Shown here: positions 8,713 through 15,761 of the stretch, piece after piece | Position numbering within the stretch: the stretch's first letter is position 1 | Layout: each line of letters starts with the position of its first letter | From: JAFDWI01 sp964449375 | GTDB lineage: Bacteria > Actinomycetota > Acidimicrobiia > Acidimicrobiales > Iamiaceae | NCBI GenBank assembly: GCA_964449375.1 | Contig: CAYVAS010000004.1 | Location: 9,784 to 73,783 of the forward strand | Reading direction: 5' to 3' | Length of the DNA: 64,000 nt | The notes under the pieces: model-generated | Told to the model about the DNA's origin: nothing | The model's input: only the letters and a program-made list of their open reading frames with translations | Database searches by the model: none | Program-made: the position numbers and the translations under genes

Positions 8713-10293
8713 ATGACCCGCGACCGCGACGACGCCACCTTCCCGCTCGGGGTGGCGAGCTTCGACCCCCTGGAGGACGGTGTACTCATCTGGACCCGGG
8801 TGCTCGGCCACGACCGGTGCTCCTGGGAGGTGGCGACCGACCCTTCGTTCTCCTCTGTCGTCGCGGCCGGGGACGCCGCTGTTGAGCCCTCGGGGACGGT
8901 GACCGTGGCGGTGGACGGTCTCGCGCCGGCCACCTCCTACTGGTACCGCTTCGGCGCGACCGACGGTTCGCGATCGCGGACCGGGCGCACCCGGACCCTG
9001 CCGGGCGGGGATGCCGAACGCCTGCGCATCGCCGTCGTGTGTTGTGCCCGCTACAGCCAGTCACGATTCACGGTCTACAAGTCCGTGGCCGACGCGGACG
9101 TCGACCTCGTGGTCCACCTCGGCGACTACGTGTACGAGGACACCAAGGAGGGTCTGGACGACCGGGTGCCCGATCCGGATCACGACTGCGTCACGGTCGA
9201 CGACTACCGGAGGCGGCACCGTCAGGCTCGCAGCGACCCCGACGCCCTGGACCTCCACGCCGCTCATCCGATGGTGGCCATCTGGGACGACCACGACCTG
9301 GCCGACAATGCCTGGCGGGGAGGAGCCAAGACCCACGACCCCGCCGAACAGGGCCCGTGGGCGGACCGAATGGACGCCGCGTTGCGGGCGCACCAGGAGT
9401 TCCTTCCCAAACGGTTGGCCGACCCCACCGACCTGCGCTCGGCCTGGCGCCGCCTCGACGCCGGCGACCTGTGCAGCCTGATCTGCACCGAGGGGCGGGT
9501 CCACCGGGACCTGCAGGCGGGCAACGAGGGCTCCTCGCCCGTCGACGATCCGGCGAGGACGATGCTCGGCACGGCCCAGACCCGCTGGCTCGCCGAGGAC
9601 GGCCTGGACACGCCGGCCCGCTGGGCGGTGCTGTTGAGCGGAACGGTCATGAGCGAGCTGGTCATCCGGGCCCCCGACCTGCTCGACGGGGTCCTCCCCG
9701 AAAAGTACGCCGTGGTCGACGGCCGCGCGGTCAACACCGACCAGTGGGACGGGTACCAGGCGGATCGGGACCGGGTGGCCGAGGCGCTCGCCCGCCGCGA
9801 CGGAGGCGCACTCGTGCTCTCGGGCGACATCCACTCGTCCTGGGCCATCGAAGGGCCACTCGGCCCCGACGGGGTGCCCGTGGCGGTGGAACTGGTGTGC
9901 CCTCCAGCCGCCACCACCCCCCTCGGTCAGCTGTTCGCGCTGGGGGTGGCCGAGCGGGCCGTGCCCAAACTCTTGGAGCAGCTCCCAGGGGGCCGGTGGG
10001 CCGACCTCGACCACCGGGGCTACCTCACGGTCGACCTCTCCCATCACGCCGCAGAGGCCACCTGGTGGTGGGTGGACGATCGGGCCACCGTGCAGGGTCG
10101 CCGGTGGCTCATCCCCCGGTCGAACCCGCCGGGCCTGATCGACCCCGAACCCAGAGTGGGGCCGGATGGAACCCCGAAGGGGCAGGCAGACGCCGACACG
10201 TCGAAGACAGGCCGTCGGACCGGCGCGCTCGTTCTGGCCGCTGCAGCCGCGGTGGCGGCGACCGTGGCGATCCGTCGATTCATCGAGCGGTGA
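8713..10293 (+). CDS. PhoD-like alkaline phosphatase with C-terminal membrane anchor
   Basis: A 526-residue metallophosphoesterase of the PhoD type. An N-terminal fibronectin-like domain (TVAVDGLAPATSYWYRFG) precedes the catalytic domain with CCARYSQ, HLGDYVYE, WDDHDLADN and SGDIHSSW, which supply metal ligands for phosphodiester/monoester cleavage. Unlike secreted PhoD it has no Tat signal at the start. Instead about 16 hydrophobic residues near the C-terminus (ALVLAAAAAVAATVAI) followed by RRFIER suggest a tail anchor. TAGAAC lies 7 bases before the ATG, a weaker version of the local leaderless pattern. Confidence 0.85.
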   Translation: MTRDRDDATFPLGVASFDPLEDGVLIWTRVLGHDRCSWEVATDPSFSSVVAAGDAAVEPSGTVTVAVDGLAPATSYWYRFGATDGSRSRTGRTRTLPGGDAERLRIAVVCCARYSQSRFTVYKSVADADVDLVVHLGDYVYEDTKEGLDDRVPDPDHDCVTVDDYRRRHRQARSDPDALDLHAAHPMVAIWDDHDLADNAWRGGAKTHDPAEQGPWADRMDAALRAHQEFLPKRLADPTDLRSAWRRLDAGDLCSLICTEGRVHRDLQAGNEGSSPVDDPARTMLGTAQTRWLAEDGLDTPARWAVLLSGTVMSELVIRAPDLLDGVLPEKYAVVDGRAVNTDQWDGYQADRDRVAEALARRDGGALVLSGDIHSSWAIEGPLGPDGVPVAVELVCPPAATTPLGQLFALGVAERAVPKLLEQLPGGRWADLDHRGYLTVDLSHHAAEATWWWVDDRATVQGRRWLIPRSNPPGLIDPEPRVGPDGTPKGQADADTSKTGRRTGALVLAAAAAVAATVAIRRFIER

Positions 10294-10338
10294 CCGCGCT
10301 CAGAGCCGTTTGGTGCGGTCAGCGCGTTGCGGATACGG

Positions 10339-10423
10339 CGGAGCGGGAGGGATTCGAACCCTCGGACCCTCGCAGGTCGCCGGTTTTCAAGACCGGTGCA
10401 TTCGTCCGCTCTGCCACCGCTCC
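10339..10423 (-). tRNA. tRNA-Ser (UGA anticodon)
   Basis: Reading the minus strand, the acceptor arm GGAGCGG pairs with CCGCTCC, the anticodon loop is CTTGAAA (anticodon TGA, reads UCA), there is a long variable arm typical of tRNA-Ser, and the T-loop is GGTTCGAATCC. The 3' CCA is not encoded. Confidence 0.95.
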
Positions 10424-10430
10424 GTGTCCC

Positions 10431-10436
10431 TTTCTA
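10431..10436 (-). promoter_or_regulatory. Possible -10 element of tRNA-Ser(UGA)
   Basis: TAGAAA on the minus strand lies exactly 7 bases before the mature tRNA 5' end, the same spacing as for the other tRNA-Ser gene. The last base is not T, so this is a weaker match. Confidence 0.35.
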
Positions 10437-10512
10437 GCGGACCGCGCCCGGCGATCATCCGCCCCGGCCACCCAGCACCGGTCCCCTGACCCGACCCCGG
10501 GCGCTCCGCGGC

Positions 10513-10905
10513 TCAATCGGTGAACGGTTCGGGGTCGTCGGGCACGTCCACCGCGTAGGCGCGCAGCACCTCGAGGGGAACCACGTCGAGCACCCGGACA
10601 TGGGTGGCGGCCAGCACGACCGGCGCAGCGGCACCATCGATGTGGGCACGCAACCAGTTGGTGGCGGTGACACACCAACGGTCGCCCGGTTCCAGCCCCG
10701 GGAAGCGGAACCGGGGCACCGGCGTGGACAGGTCGTTGCCGATACGCCGCTGGTGCTCCAGGAACTCCGCGGTCACCACCGCGCAGATCGTGTGGCTGCC
10801 TCGATCGTCGGGACCGGTGTTGCAACAGCCGTCGCGGTAGAACCCGGTCAGCGGGTCCCGGCCGCACTCCTCCAGGGACCGCCCCAGCACGTTCAGCGCC
10901 GTCAT
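10513..10905 (-). CDS. DUF2237 family protein
   Basis: A 130-residue protein of the conserved DUF2237 family, function unknown. It has the family pattern NVLGRSLEECGRDPLTGFYR followed closely by DGCCNTGPDD and HTICAVVT, with clustered cysteines, and the later block FPGLEPGDRWCVTATNW. It is soluble with no signal sequence. The start is ATG 10905. It is divergent from tadA with 96 bases between. Confidence 0.85.
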   Translation of the reverse strand: MTALNVLGRSLEECGRDPLTGFYRDGCCNTGPDDRGSHTICAVVTAEFLEHQRRIGNDLSTPVPRFRFPGLEPGDRWCVTATNWLRAHIDGAAAPVVLAATHVRVLDVVPLEVLRAYAVDVPDDPEPFTD

Positions 10906-10988
10906 GACCCCAGTGTCGCGCCCGGGCGGGCCCCGGCGCGGACCGGCCGAGCCGAGCGGGGAACAGCCGGACGCTCGGCCGTGCCGGT

Positions 10989-10994
10989 TAGGTT
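10989..10994 (+). promoter_or_regulatory. -10 element of tadA (leaderless)
   Basis: TAGGTT followed by 7 bases and GTG 11002. There is no Shine-Dalgarno sequence in the gap. Confidence 0.55.
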
Positions 10995-11001
10995 GCCCCT
11001 C

Positions 11002-11457
11002 GTGAACGACCACGACGCCATGGGTGTGGCCCTCGACCGGGCCCGCGCCGCGGCCGACCTCGGCGAGGTACCCGTCGGCGCGGTCGTGGTGCTCGACGGG
11101 CGGATCGTCGCCGCCCGCCACAACGAACGCGAAACGACCGCCGACCCCACCGCCCATGCCGAGATCCTCGCGATCCGCGACGCGGCCCTGGCAATGGGCA
11201 CCTGGCGTCTCGACGAGGCCACGCTGTACGTGAGCCTCGAGCCGTGCCCGATGTGCGCCGGCGCGGCCTGGGCGGCCCGCATCGGCAGAATCGTGTTCGG
11301 GCTCGCCGACCCGAAGGCCGGAGCCACCGGCTCGCTGTACAACCTGGCAGTGGACGAACGCCTCAACCACAGCGCAGCGGTGACCCACGGGGTTCGGGCG
11401 GAGGAATCCGCAGAGCTCCTCGCCGAATTCTTCGCCGCCCGGCGCCCTTCGGAGTGA
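11002..11457 (+). CDS. tadA: tRNA-specific adenosine deaminase
   Basis: Deaminates adenosine 34 to inosine in tRNA-Arg(ACG); 151 residues, normal length. The zinc site is complete: H52 and catalytic E54 in TAHAEILAIRDA, and C82/C85 in EPCPMCAGA. GTG 11002 is the start because it directly follows the leaderless promoter and the protein begins NDHDAMGVALDRA; earlier in-frame codons would add a non-conserved extension. Confidence 0.95.
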   Translation: MNDHDAMGVALDRARAAADLGEVPVGAVVVLDGRIVAARHNERETTADPTAHAEILAIRDAALAMGTWRLDEATLYVSLEPCPMCAGAAWAARIGRIVFGLADPKAGATGSLYNLAVDERLNHSAAVTHGVRAEESAELLAEFFAARRPSE

Positions 11458-11520
11458 AGCCGCCTGGCAGGCGCGCCCGCCGGTGCTCGCCGCCGATGCC
11501 GGTGGCGGACCCCGCGGGGC

Positions 11521-11526
11521 TAAGAT
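11521..11526 (+). promoter_or_regulatory. -10 element of tRNA-Ser(CGA)
   Basis: TAAGAT ends 7 bases before the mature tRNA 5' end, so transcription should start at or within a base or two of position 11534. Confidence 0.5.
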
Positions 11527-11533
11527 CGTCGGC

Positions 11534-11620
11534 GGAGGGTTGCCAGAGCGGACGAATGGGGCGGCCTCGAAAGCCGTTGTGGCCTTCGGGTCACCGTGGG
11601 TTCGAATCCCACACCCTCCG
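11534..11620 (+). tRNA. tRNA-Ser (CGA anticodon)
   Basis: Acceptor arm GGAGGGT pairs with ACCCTCC; the anticodon loop is CTCGAAA (anticodon CGA, reads UCG); a long variable arm and T-loop GGTTCGAATCC are present. The 3' CCA is not encoded. A strong terminator hairpin follows at 11626. Confidence 0.96.
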
Positions 11621-11625
11621 CCGTA

Positions 11626-11680
11626 CGGATTCCCGGCACTTCCTGAATGTTCGGGAGGGGCCGGGAATCCGTGGTTTTCC
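11626..11680 (+). terminator. Rho-independent-like terminator after tRNA-Ser(CGA)
   Basis: CGGATTCCCGGC (11626-11637) and GCCGGGAATCCG (11660-11671) are perfect 12-bp arms, with an inner CCTGAA/TTCGGG stem in the loop. A short T-rich run, GTGGTTTTCC, follows. The rest of the gap to 11826 holds no gene that I can support. Confidence 0.65.
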
Positions 11681-11826
11681 GAGGTCTCGTGAACGTGCGG
11701 GGTCGGAAGGATCGAGGGGGGTTCAACCGCGTTCGGGACCGTTGTTCTGTTCACCTTCCTGCTCGGTGCCGTGACCCCGCTCGCGACCCGCGCTCCGGTG
11801 CCCGGTCGGCGCCGGGCAGCCCCGAA

Positions 11827-11832
11827 TAGGCT
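11827..11832 (+). promoter_or_regulatory. -10 element upstream of the 13-codon leader ORF
   Basis: TAGGCT followed by 7 bases and GTG 11840, the local leaderless arrangement. Confidence 0.5.
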
Positions 11833-11839
11833 TGCCGCC

Positions 11840-11881
11840 GTGACCCCCGCCGATCCGGTACGCGACGGCCCCACACCGTGA
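11840..11881 (+). CDS. Possible 13-residue leader peptide
   Basis: GTG 11840 opens a 13-codon frame (VTPADPVRDGPTP) whose TGA stop overlaps the GTG start of the following membrane-protein gene (GTGA at 11878-11881). The frame differs from the main gene. The start lies exactly where a leaderless transcript should begin, so ribosomes could load on the leader ORF and reinitiate on the main gene. The peptide has five Pro, no amino acid run typical of attenuators, and no database identity is claimed. Confidence 0.35.
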   Translation: MTPADPVRDGPTP

Positions 11882-13671
11882 ACGGGACTGGCCGAGCCGC
11901 CGGTTCGACCACCGATTCCAGCGATCGGGAACCGACACCTAGGACCGGCACTCGGCCCGGACGGCGGGCGCGGCTGCGGCCCTGGGCGCTGGCGACCGCG
12001 GTGTACGCCGGGTGCAGCCTGTGGCTGACCCGCGCGGTGTGGGGCGACCCTACGAACCGCTGGATCGGTGTGGGCGGCGACGCCCAGGCGTTCATGTGGT
12101 GGCTCGAATGGGTCCCGTACGCGCTGCGCGAAGGCCTGAACCCGCTGCACCCCACCCTCGTGCAGTACCCCGAAGGCGTCAACGCGCTCTGGAACACCTC
12201 GATCCTGCTGCCCGGCCTGGTCATGGCCCCGGTCACCTGGGCGTTCGGCCCGGTGCTGTCGTGGAACCTCCTTCACGCCACGGCACCCGTGGCCTCGGCG
12301 CTGGTGGCGATGGCCGCGATCGGGCGCTTCGTGCAGCGGCGGGTCCCCGCGTTCGTCGGTGGCCTCGTCTACGGCTTCTCGCCGTACATGACCCTCAAGA
12401 TGCTGGTGCACACCAACCTGGTGATCACCGTCCTGCCGCCCCTGCTGCTCCTCGCGGGACACGAGCTGTTCGTCCGGCGCCGCCACTCCCCCGTGCTCGT
12501 CGGTGCGGTGCTCGGCGTGGCCATGGTCGCCCAGTTGTTGACCGGTTCAGAACTGCTTCTGGTGTCGGTCATCGCCGCAACGCTCACCGTGGCCGTGCTG
12601 GCACTGCTCGTGCGCCGGGCCCCCACGGTACCCTGGCGCGACGGCGCCAGAGGGCTCGGGGTCGCCGCGGCCGTGGCGCTCATCGGTGCCGCACCCTTCA
12701 TCTGGTTCCAGTTCTTCGGGCCACGGTCGGCAGGGTGCTGCGTGCCCGGCGTGGAACGGTACGCCCTGGACGCGCAGACCCTGGTGATCCCCTCGCCCTT
12801 CCAGGCCTTCCACACCTCCGGGGCCTTCCAGATGTCCCGCCAGTGGCAGGGCCTCGACGAATCCAACGCGTACCTGGGCGTGCCGTTGCTCGTCGTGCTC
12901 GTCGTCGCCGTGGTGCTGCTCCGGCGCCGCCGTGCCGTGCAGGTCGCCGCGATCATGCTGGGCGTGCTCACCGTGTTGGCCTTCGGCGTCGAGGTCCACT
13001 TCGCGGGTGAACCCACGGGCATCGAAGGCCCCTGGCGCCTGCTCCAGCACCTCCCCCTGTTCGGAAGCATCGTGGTCGGCCGCTTCATGGCCGTCGCCTA
13101 CCTCGCGGTGGGCCTGATCGTGGCGATCGCGCTGGACGCTCTGGTCGCCAGGCGGGCCCAATGGCCCGCCCGGGTCGGCATCGGCGCCCTCGCGCTGGCC
13201 CTGGTTGGGGCGCTGCCCACCTCGGCACCGGTGACCCAGGACACCACCCCGGCCTTCTTCAGCGACGATGCCGCGATGGATCAGCTCCTGGGCGACGACC
13301 CGGTGGTGCTGACCTCCCCGTATTTCGCTTCCGACGCGATGCTCTGGCAGGCCACCGCCGGCTTCCGGTACCCGTTGATCCACGGCAACGTCTTCACCGT
13401 CGGACCCGACGGGACCCCCGAGCACAACGGCCCGCTCATCGGCGTCGGCATCCACATCACCAACCTGATCACCGGGTCCGACGACGTCGAGCCCGTGGCC
13501 ACCGCCGCCCAGCGCCGGCAGTACCTCGAGGAGCTGGCCGACCACGGGGTGACCACGATCCTGGTCGGCCCCTCGGCCAACCGCGCCGCGGTCGAACGGT
13601 TCGTCAGCGACCTGGTGGAGGACCCGGGGACCACCTCGGGAGGGGTGACCGTCTACCGGCTCGACGTCTGA
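11878..13671 (+). CDS. Large polytopic membrane protein, GT-C-like, unknown function
   Basis: A 597-residue protein with a basic N-terminal tail (residues 1-40) and about ten or more hydrophobic helices, then an extracytoplasmic C-terminal domain from about residue 445. The first external loop has DPTNRWIGVGGDAQAF, and NPLHPTLVQYPEGVN follows; loops with an acidic residue before the second helix recall GT-C glycosyltransferases, but I do not recognise a defined family. GTG 11878 is chosen because it overlaps the leader ORF stop. No neighbour points to a pathway. Confidence 0.7.
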   Translation: MNGTGRAAGSTTDSSDREPTPRTGTRPGRRARLRPWALATAVYAGCSLWLTRAVWGDPTNRWIGVGGDAQAFMWWLEWVPYALREGLNPLHPTLVQYPEGVNALWNTSILLPGLVMAPVTWAFGPVLSWNLLHATAPVASALVAMAAIGRFVQRRVPAFVGGLVYGFSPYMTLKMLVHTNLVITVLPPLLLLAGHELFVRRRHSPVLVGAVLGVAMVAQLLTGSELLLVSVIAATLTVAVLALLVRRAPTVPWRDGARGLGVAAAVALIGAAPFIWFQFFGPRSAGCCVPGVERYALDAQTLVIPSPFQAFHTSGAFQMSRQWQGLDESNAYLGVPLLVVLVVAVVLLRRRRAVQVAAIMLGVLTVLAFGVEVHFAGEPTGIEGPWRLLQHLPLFGSIVVGRFMAVAYLAVGLIVAIALDALVARRAQWPARVGIGALALALVGALPTSAPVTQDTTPAFFSDDAAMDQLLGDDPVVLTSPYFASDAMLWQATAGFRYPLIHGNVFTVGPDGTPEHNGPLIGVGIHITNLITGSDDVEPVATAAQRRQYLEELADHGVTTILVGPSANRAAVERFVSDLVEDPGTTSGGVTVYRLDV

Positions 13672-13688
13672 CCCGGGCCGCGCCTAGC

Positions 13689-14138
13689 TCAGCGTGTGGG
13701 GTCGACGCTGGACCACTCCGGGTCGAGCTGCTGCAGGAACACCGCGCACCGCTCGGCCTCGTCGTCTTCACCGATGCGCGCCGCCGCCTCGCCGAGCTGG
13801 GCCACACACCGCAGGAACCCACGGTTCTCCGGGTGGGCCCACCGCACCGCTCCGGTGCCTCGCCAGCCGTTCCGACGCAGCGCGTCCAGGCCCCGGTGGT
13901 AGCCCACCCGCGCGGCCGCGTAAGACTCCACCGCGTCACGCCCCAGCGCACCGAGTGCCGCCCAGGCGTCCAGGAAGGTCGGACGGTCCGCGACCACCGC
14001 GGCGACCGCCGTGCGGCGTTCGGCCCGGTCCTCGACCGCGAGCGCACCCTGCAGCGCCTCGAGCGCCTCGGCGGGTTCGGGAGGGAGCACCACTTCGGGA
14101 GACGCCTGGGGCGACAGATCCACGGGACGACGGGACAT
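13689..14138 (-). CDS. DUF3151 family protein
   Basis: A 149-residue protein of the actinobacterial DUF3151 family, function unknown. Supporting stretches are RPTFLDAWAALG, AYAAARVGYHRGLDALRRNGW, and NRGFLRCVAQLGEAA, an all-helical, tetratricopeptide-like pattern. It is soluble. ATG 14138 is preceded at 8 bases by TACGAT, a leaderless promoter. It is convergent with the membrane protein and divergent from the TetR gene. Confidence 0.82.
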   Translation of the reverse strand: MSRRPVDLSPQASPEVVLPPEPAEALEALQGALAVEDRAERRTAVAAVVADRPTFLDAWAALGALGRDAVESYAAARVGYHRGLDALRRNGWRGTGAVRWAHPENRGFLRCVAQLGEAAARIGEDDEAERCAVFLQQLDPEWSSVDPTR

Positions 14139-14146
14139 GCCCGACG

Positions 14147-14152
14147 ATCGTA
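14147..14152 (-). promoter_or_regulatory. -10 element of the DUF3151 gene (leaderless)
   Basis: TACGAT on the minus strand, 8 bases before ATG 14138. Confidence 0.45.
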
Positions 14153-14224
14153 CCGGCTCCCGTGGCGACCCGGACCCCGGGCGTCCGGTGCCGCACGTGT
14201 CACCTACCCCGCCGGCACGGTCGG

Positions 14225-14230
14225 TAGCCT
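14225..14230 (+). promoter_or_regulatory. -10 element of the TetR gene (leaderless)
   Basis: TAGCCT on the plus strand, 8 bases before GTG 14239. Confidence 0.45.
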
Positions 14231-14238
14231 TGCTTGGC

Positions 14239-14907
14239 GTGCTCGAGCCCTCGACCGCCACCCGGCTCCCCCGCGGCCCCCACGGGCTGTCCCGAAGCGA
14301 GGTCGCCGAATCCCAGCGCTCCCGGCTGATCACCGCCATGATCGACGCGGTCGCCGAAAAGGGGTACGTCAAGACCACCGTGGGCGACGTGCTGAGCCGT
14401 GCCGGGGTGTCCCGGGCGACGTTCTATGAGCAGTTCACCGACAAGGCGGACTGCTTTCAGGCCACCTACTCGTTCGTGGTGGGCATGCTCGGCCAGGTCA
14501 TGGAGGCGGCGATCGCCGCGCTCGACGCCGCGGACGCGCCCACCGACCCCGTCGACCGGATCGACACCCTCGTGGGCTGGTACCTGGACCTCCTCGGCCA
14601 GTCACCCAGTCTGGCCAAGGTGTTCCTCGTCGAGGTCTACGCCACCGGACCCCTGGTGGTCGAGCAGCGCCGGGCCACGATCGAGACGTTCGTGTCGTTG
14701 ATCGTGGACCTGCTCGACGACGTGCCCTTCACCGGAACCGAGGACGAACAGCACTTCACGATCCGGGCTCTGGTCACCTCGCTGGTCGCGCTGGCCACCG
14801 AAGCCGTCGCCGCCGGCGACCTCGACCACCTGGCCGACCTTCGGGCGCCGTTCCGGAACCTGGTGGCCCGGATGCTCGGCCCCTCCCTGGGTGAACCCGG
14901 GAGCTGA
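14239..14907 (+). CDS. TetR-family transcriptional regulator
   Basis: A 222-residue one-component repressor. The N-terminal helix-turn-helix lies in about residues 20-65 (ITAMIDAVAEKGYVKTTVGD then VLSRAGVSRATFYEQFTDKA), the standard TetR_N pattern; the C-terminal ligand domain is mostly helical. The start GTG 14239 follows the leaderless promoter. No palindromic operator was obvious in the 100-base gap shared with the DUF3151 gene, so its targets are unknown. Confidence 0.9.
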   Translation: MLEPSTATRLPRGPHGLSRSEVAESQRSRLITAMIDAVAEKGYVKTTVGDVLSRAGVSRATFYEQFTDKADCFQATYSFVVGMLGQVMEAAIAALDAADAPTDPVDRIDTLVGWYLDLLGQSPSLAKVFLVEVYATGPLVVEQRRATIETFVSLIVDLLDDVPFTGTEDEQHFTIRALVTSLVALATEAVAAGDLDHLADLRAPFRNLVARMLGPSLGEPGS

Positions 14908-14943
14908 GACGCGCCCACCTGCACCGCCGCCGGGGTTCGCCGG

Positions 14944-15606
14944 TCAGGACCGGGTGAAGCGAAACAGATACTTGTCTTCGTGGTAGTAGGCCAGCCACTC
15001 GGCCAGATCGTCGGCGTCCGGATCGTGGCGGTGGGCCTCCACCGGGACGAAGTCGAGCTTCAGCCGGGCCACCGCCACCGCGAACCCCGCGGCGGCAAAG
15101 GTGTCGGCCACCTCGTCGACCTTCCGTAGCGGCGGCAGCGCCATCTCTTCCGCGGCCGTCGCGTGCCACGCCGAGGTCAACGCACTTTCGGCATGCACCC
15201 CGAGCGAGGCGTAATACGACGCGCCGGGCACCAGCGCGTCGTACACGGCCCGGGCGTGATCGGCGAGGTCGGCGATGAGGTAGAGCACCTCGTGGCTGAA
15301 GGCCACCTCGAAGTCTCCCCAGCCCTCGGGCACCGTGGACGCCGTGGCGAAGGTGAGCGGCCGGTCGCCACGCAACCGGATCGCGTCGTCGATCGCCGCT
15401 GCTGCCGGGTCGTACCCGTGGCCCGAGGCGATCGATGCGGCATCCGCGAGCAACCGCAGGAACCCGCCCTGGTTGCATCCCACGTCCAGGACGCGGCGGC
15501 CGGCCGGGTCGACGTCGATGGTGTCGAGGATCGCCCGCCAGAGAAATGCGTGTTCATGCTGCATCGCCTCGTCGGCGGCTGCGTCCTGCCAGTATCCGGT
15601 GTTCAT
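14944..15606 (-). CDS. SAM-dependent methyltransferase
   Basis: A 220-residue class I methyltransferase. Motif I is VLDVGCNQGGFLRLLA, followed by GYDPAA, and SHEVLYLIADLADHARAVYD as the post-motif region. It resembles Methyltransf_23 small-molecule enzymes. Its substrate is unknown. ATG 15606 is chosen over GTG 15615 because TAGGGT lies 7 bases before this ATG; the longer start would overlap that promoter hexamer. Confidence 0.83.
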   Translation of the reverse strand: MNTGYWQDAAADEAMQHEHAFLWRAILDTIDVDPAGRRVLDVGCNQGGFLRLLADAASIASGHGYDPAAAAIDDAIRLRGDRPLTFATASTVPEGWGDFEVAFSHEVLYLIADLADHARAVYDALVPGASYYASLGVHAESALTSAWHATAAEEMALPPLRKVDEVADTFAAAGFAVAVARLKLDFVPVEAHRHDPDADDLAEWLAYYHEDKYLFRFTRS

Positions 15607-15613
15607 CGCGCTC

Positions 15614-15619
15614 ACCCTA
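15614..15619 (-). promoter_or_regulatory. -10 element of the methyltransferase gene (leaderless)
   Basis: TAGGGT on the minus strand, 7 bases before ATG 15606. Confidence 0.5.
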
Positions 15620-15761
15620 TTGACTGACGCGATCACCGGGCCCCCGACGAGATCCGGAGCACTGGTATCCTCCCGGTGCCCCACTGGAGGCCGACCTCCG
15701 TCGCTCCGCGCCCTGTCCCCGCGGCGTCGGGCGGCCCTGGATTCCCGCCTGCGAAGGGTCG

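Noticed and set aside
10513..12486. 657-codon minus-strand frame running into the DUF2237 gene
   Set aside because: Only the last 130 codons match DUF2237 from ATG 10905. The rest is antisense to tadA, the tRNA gene and the membrane-protein gene.
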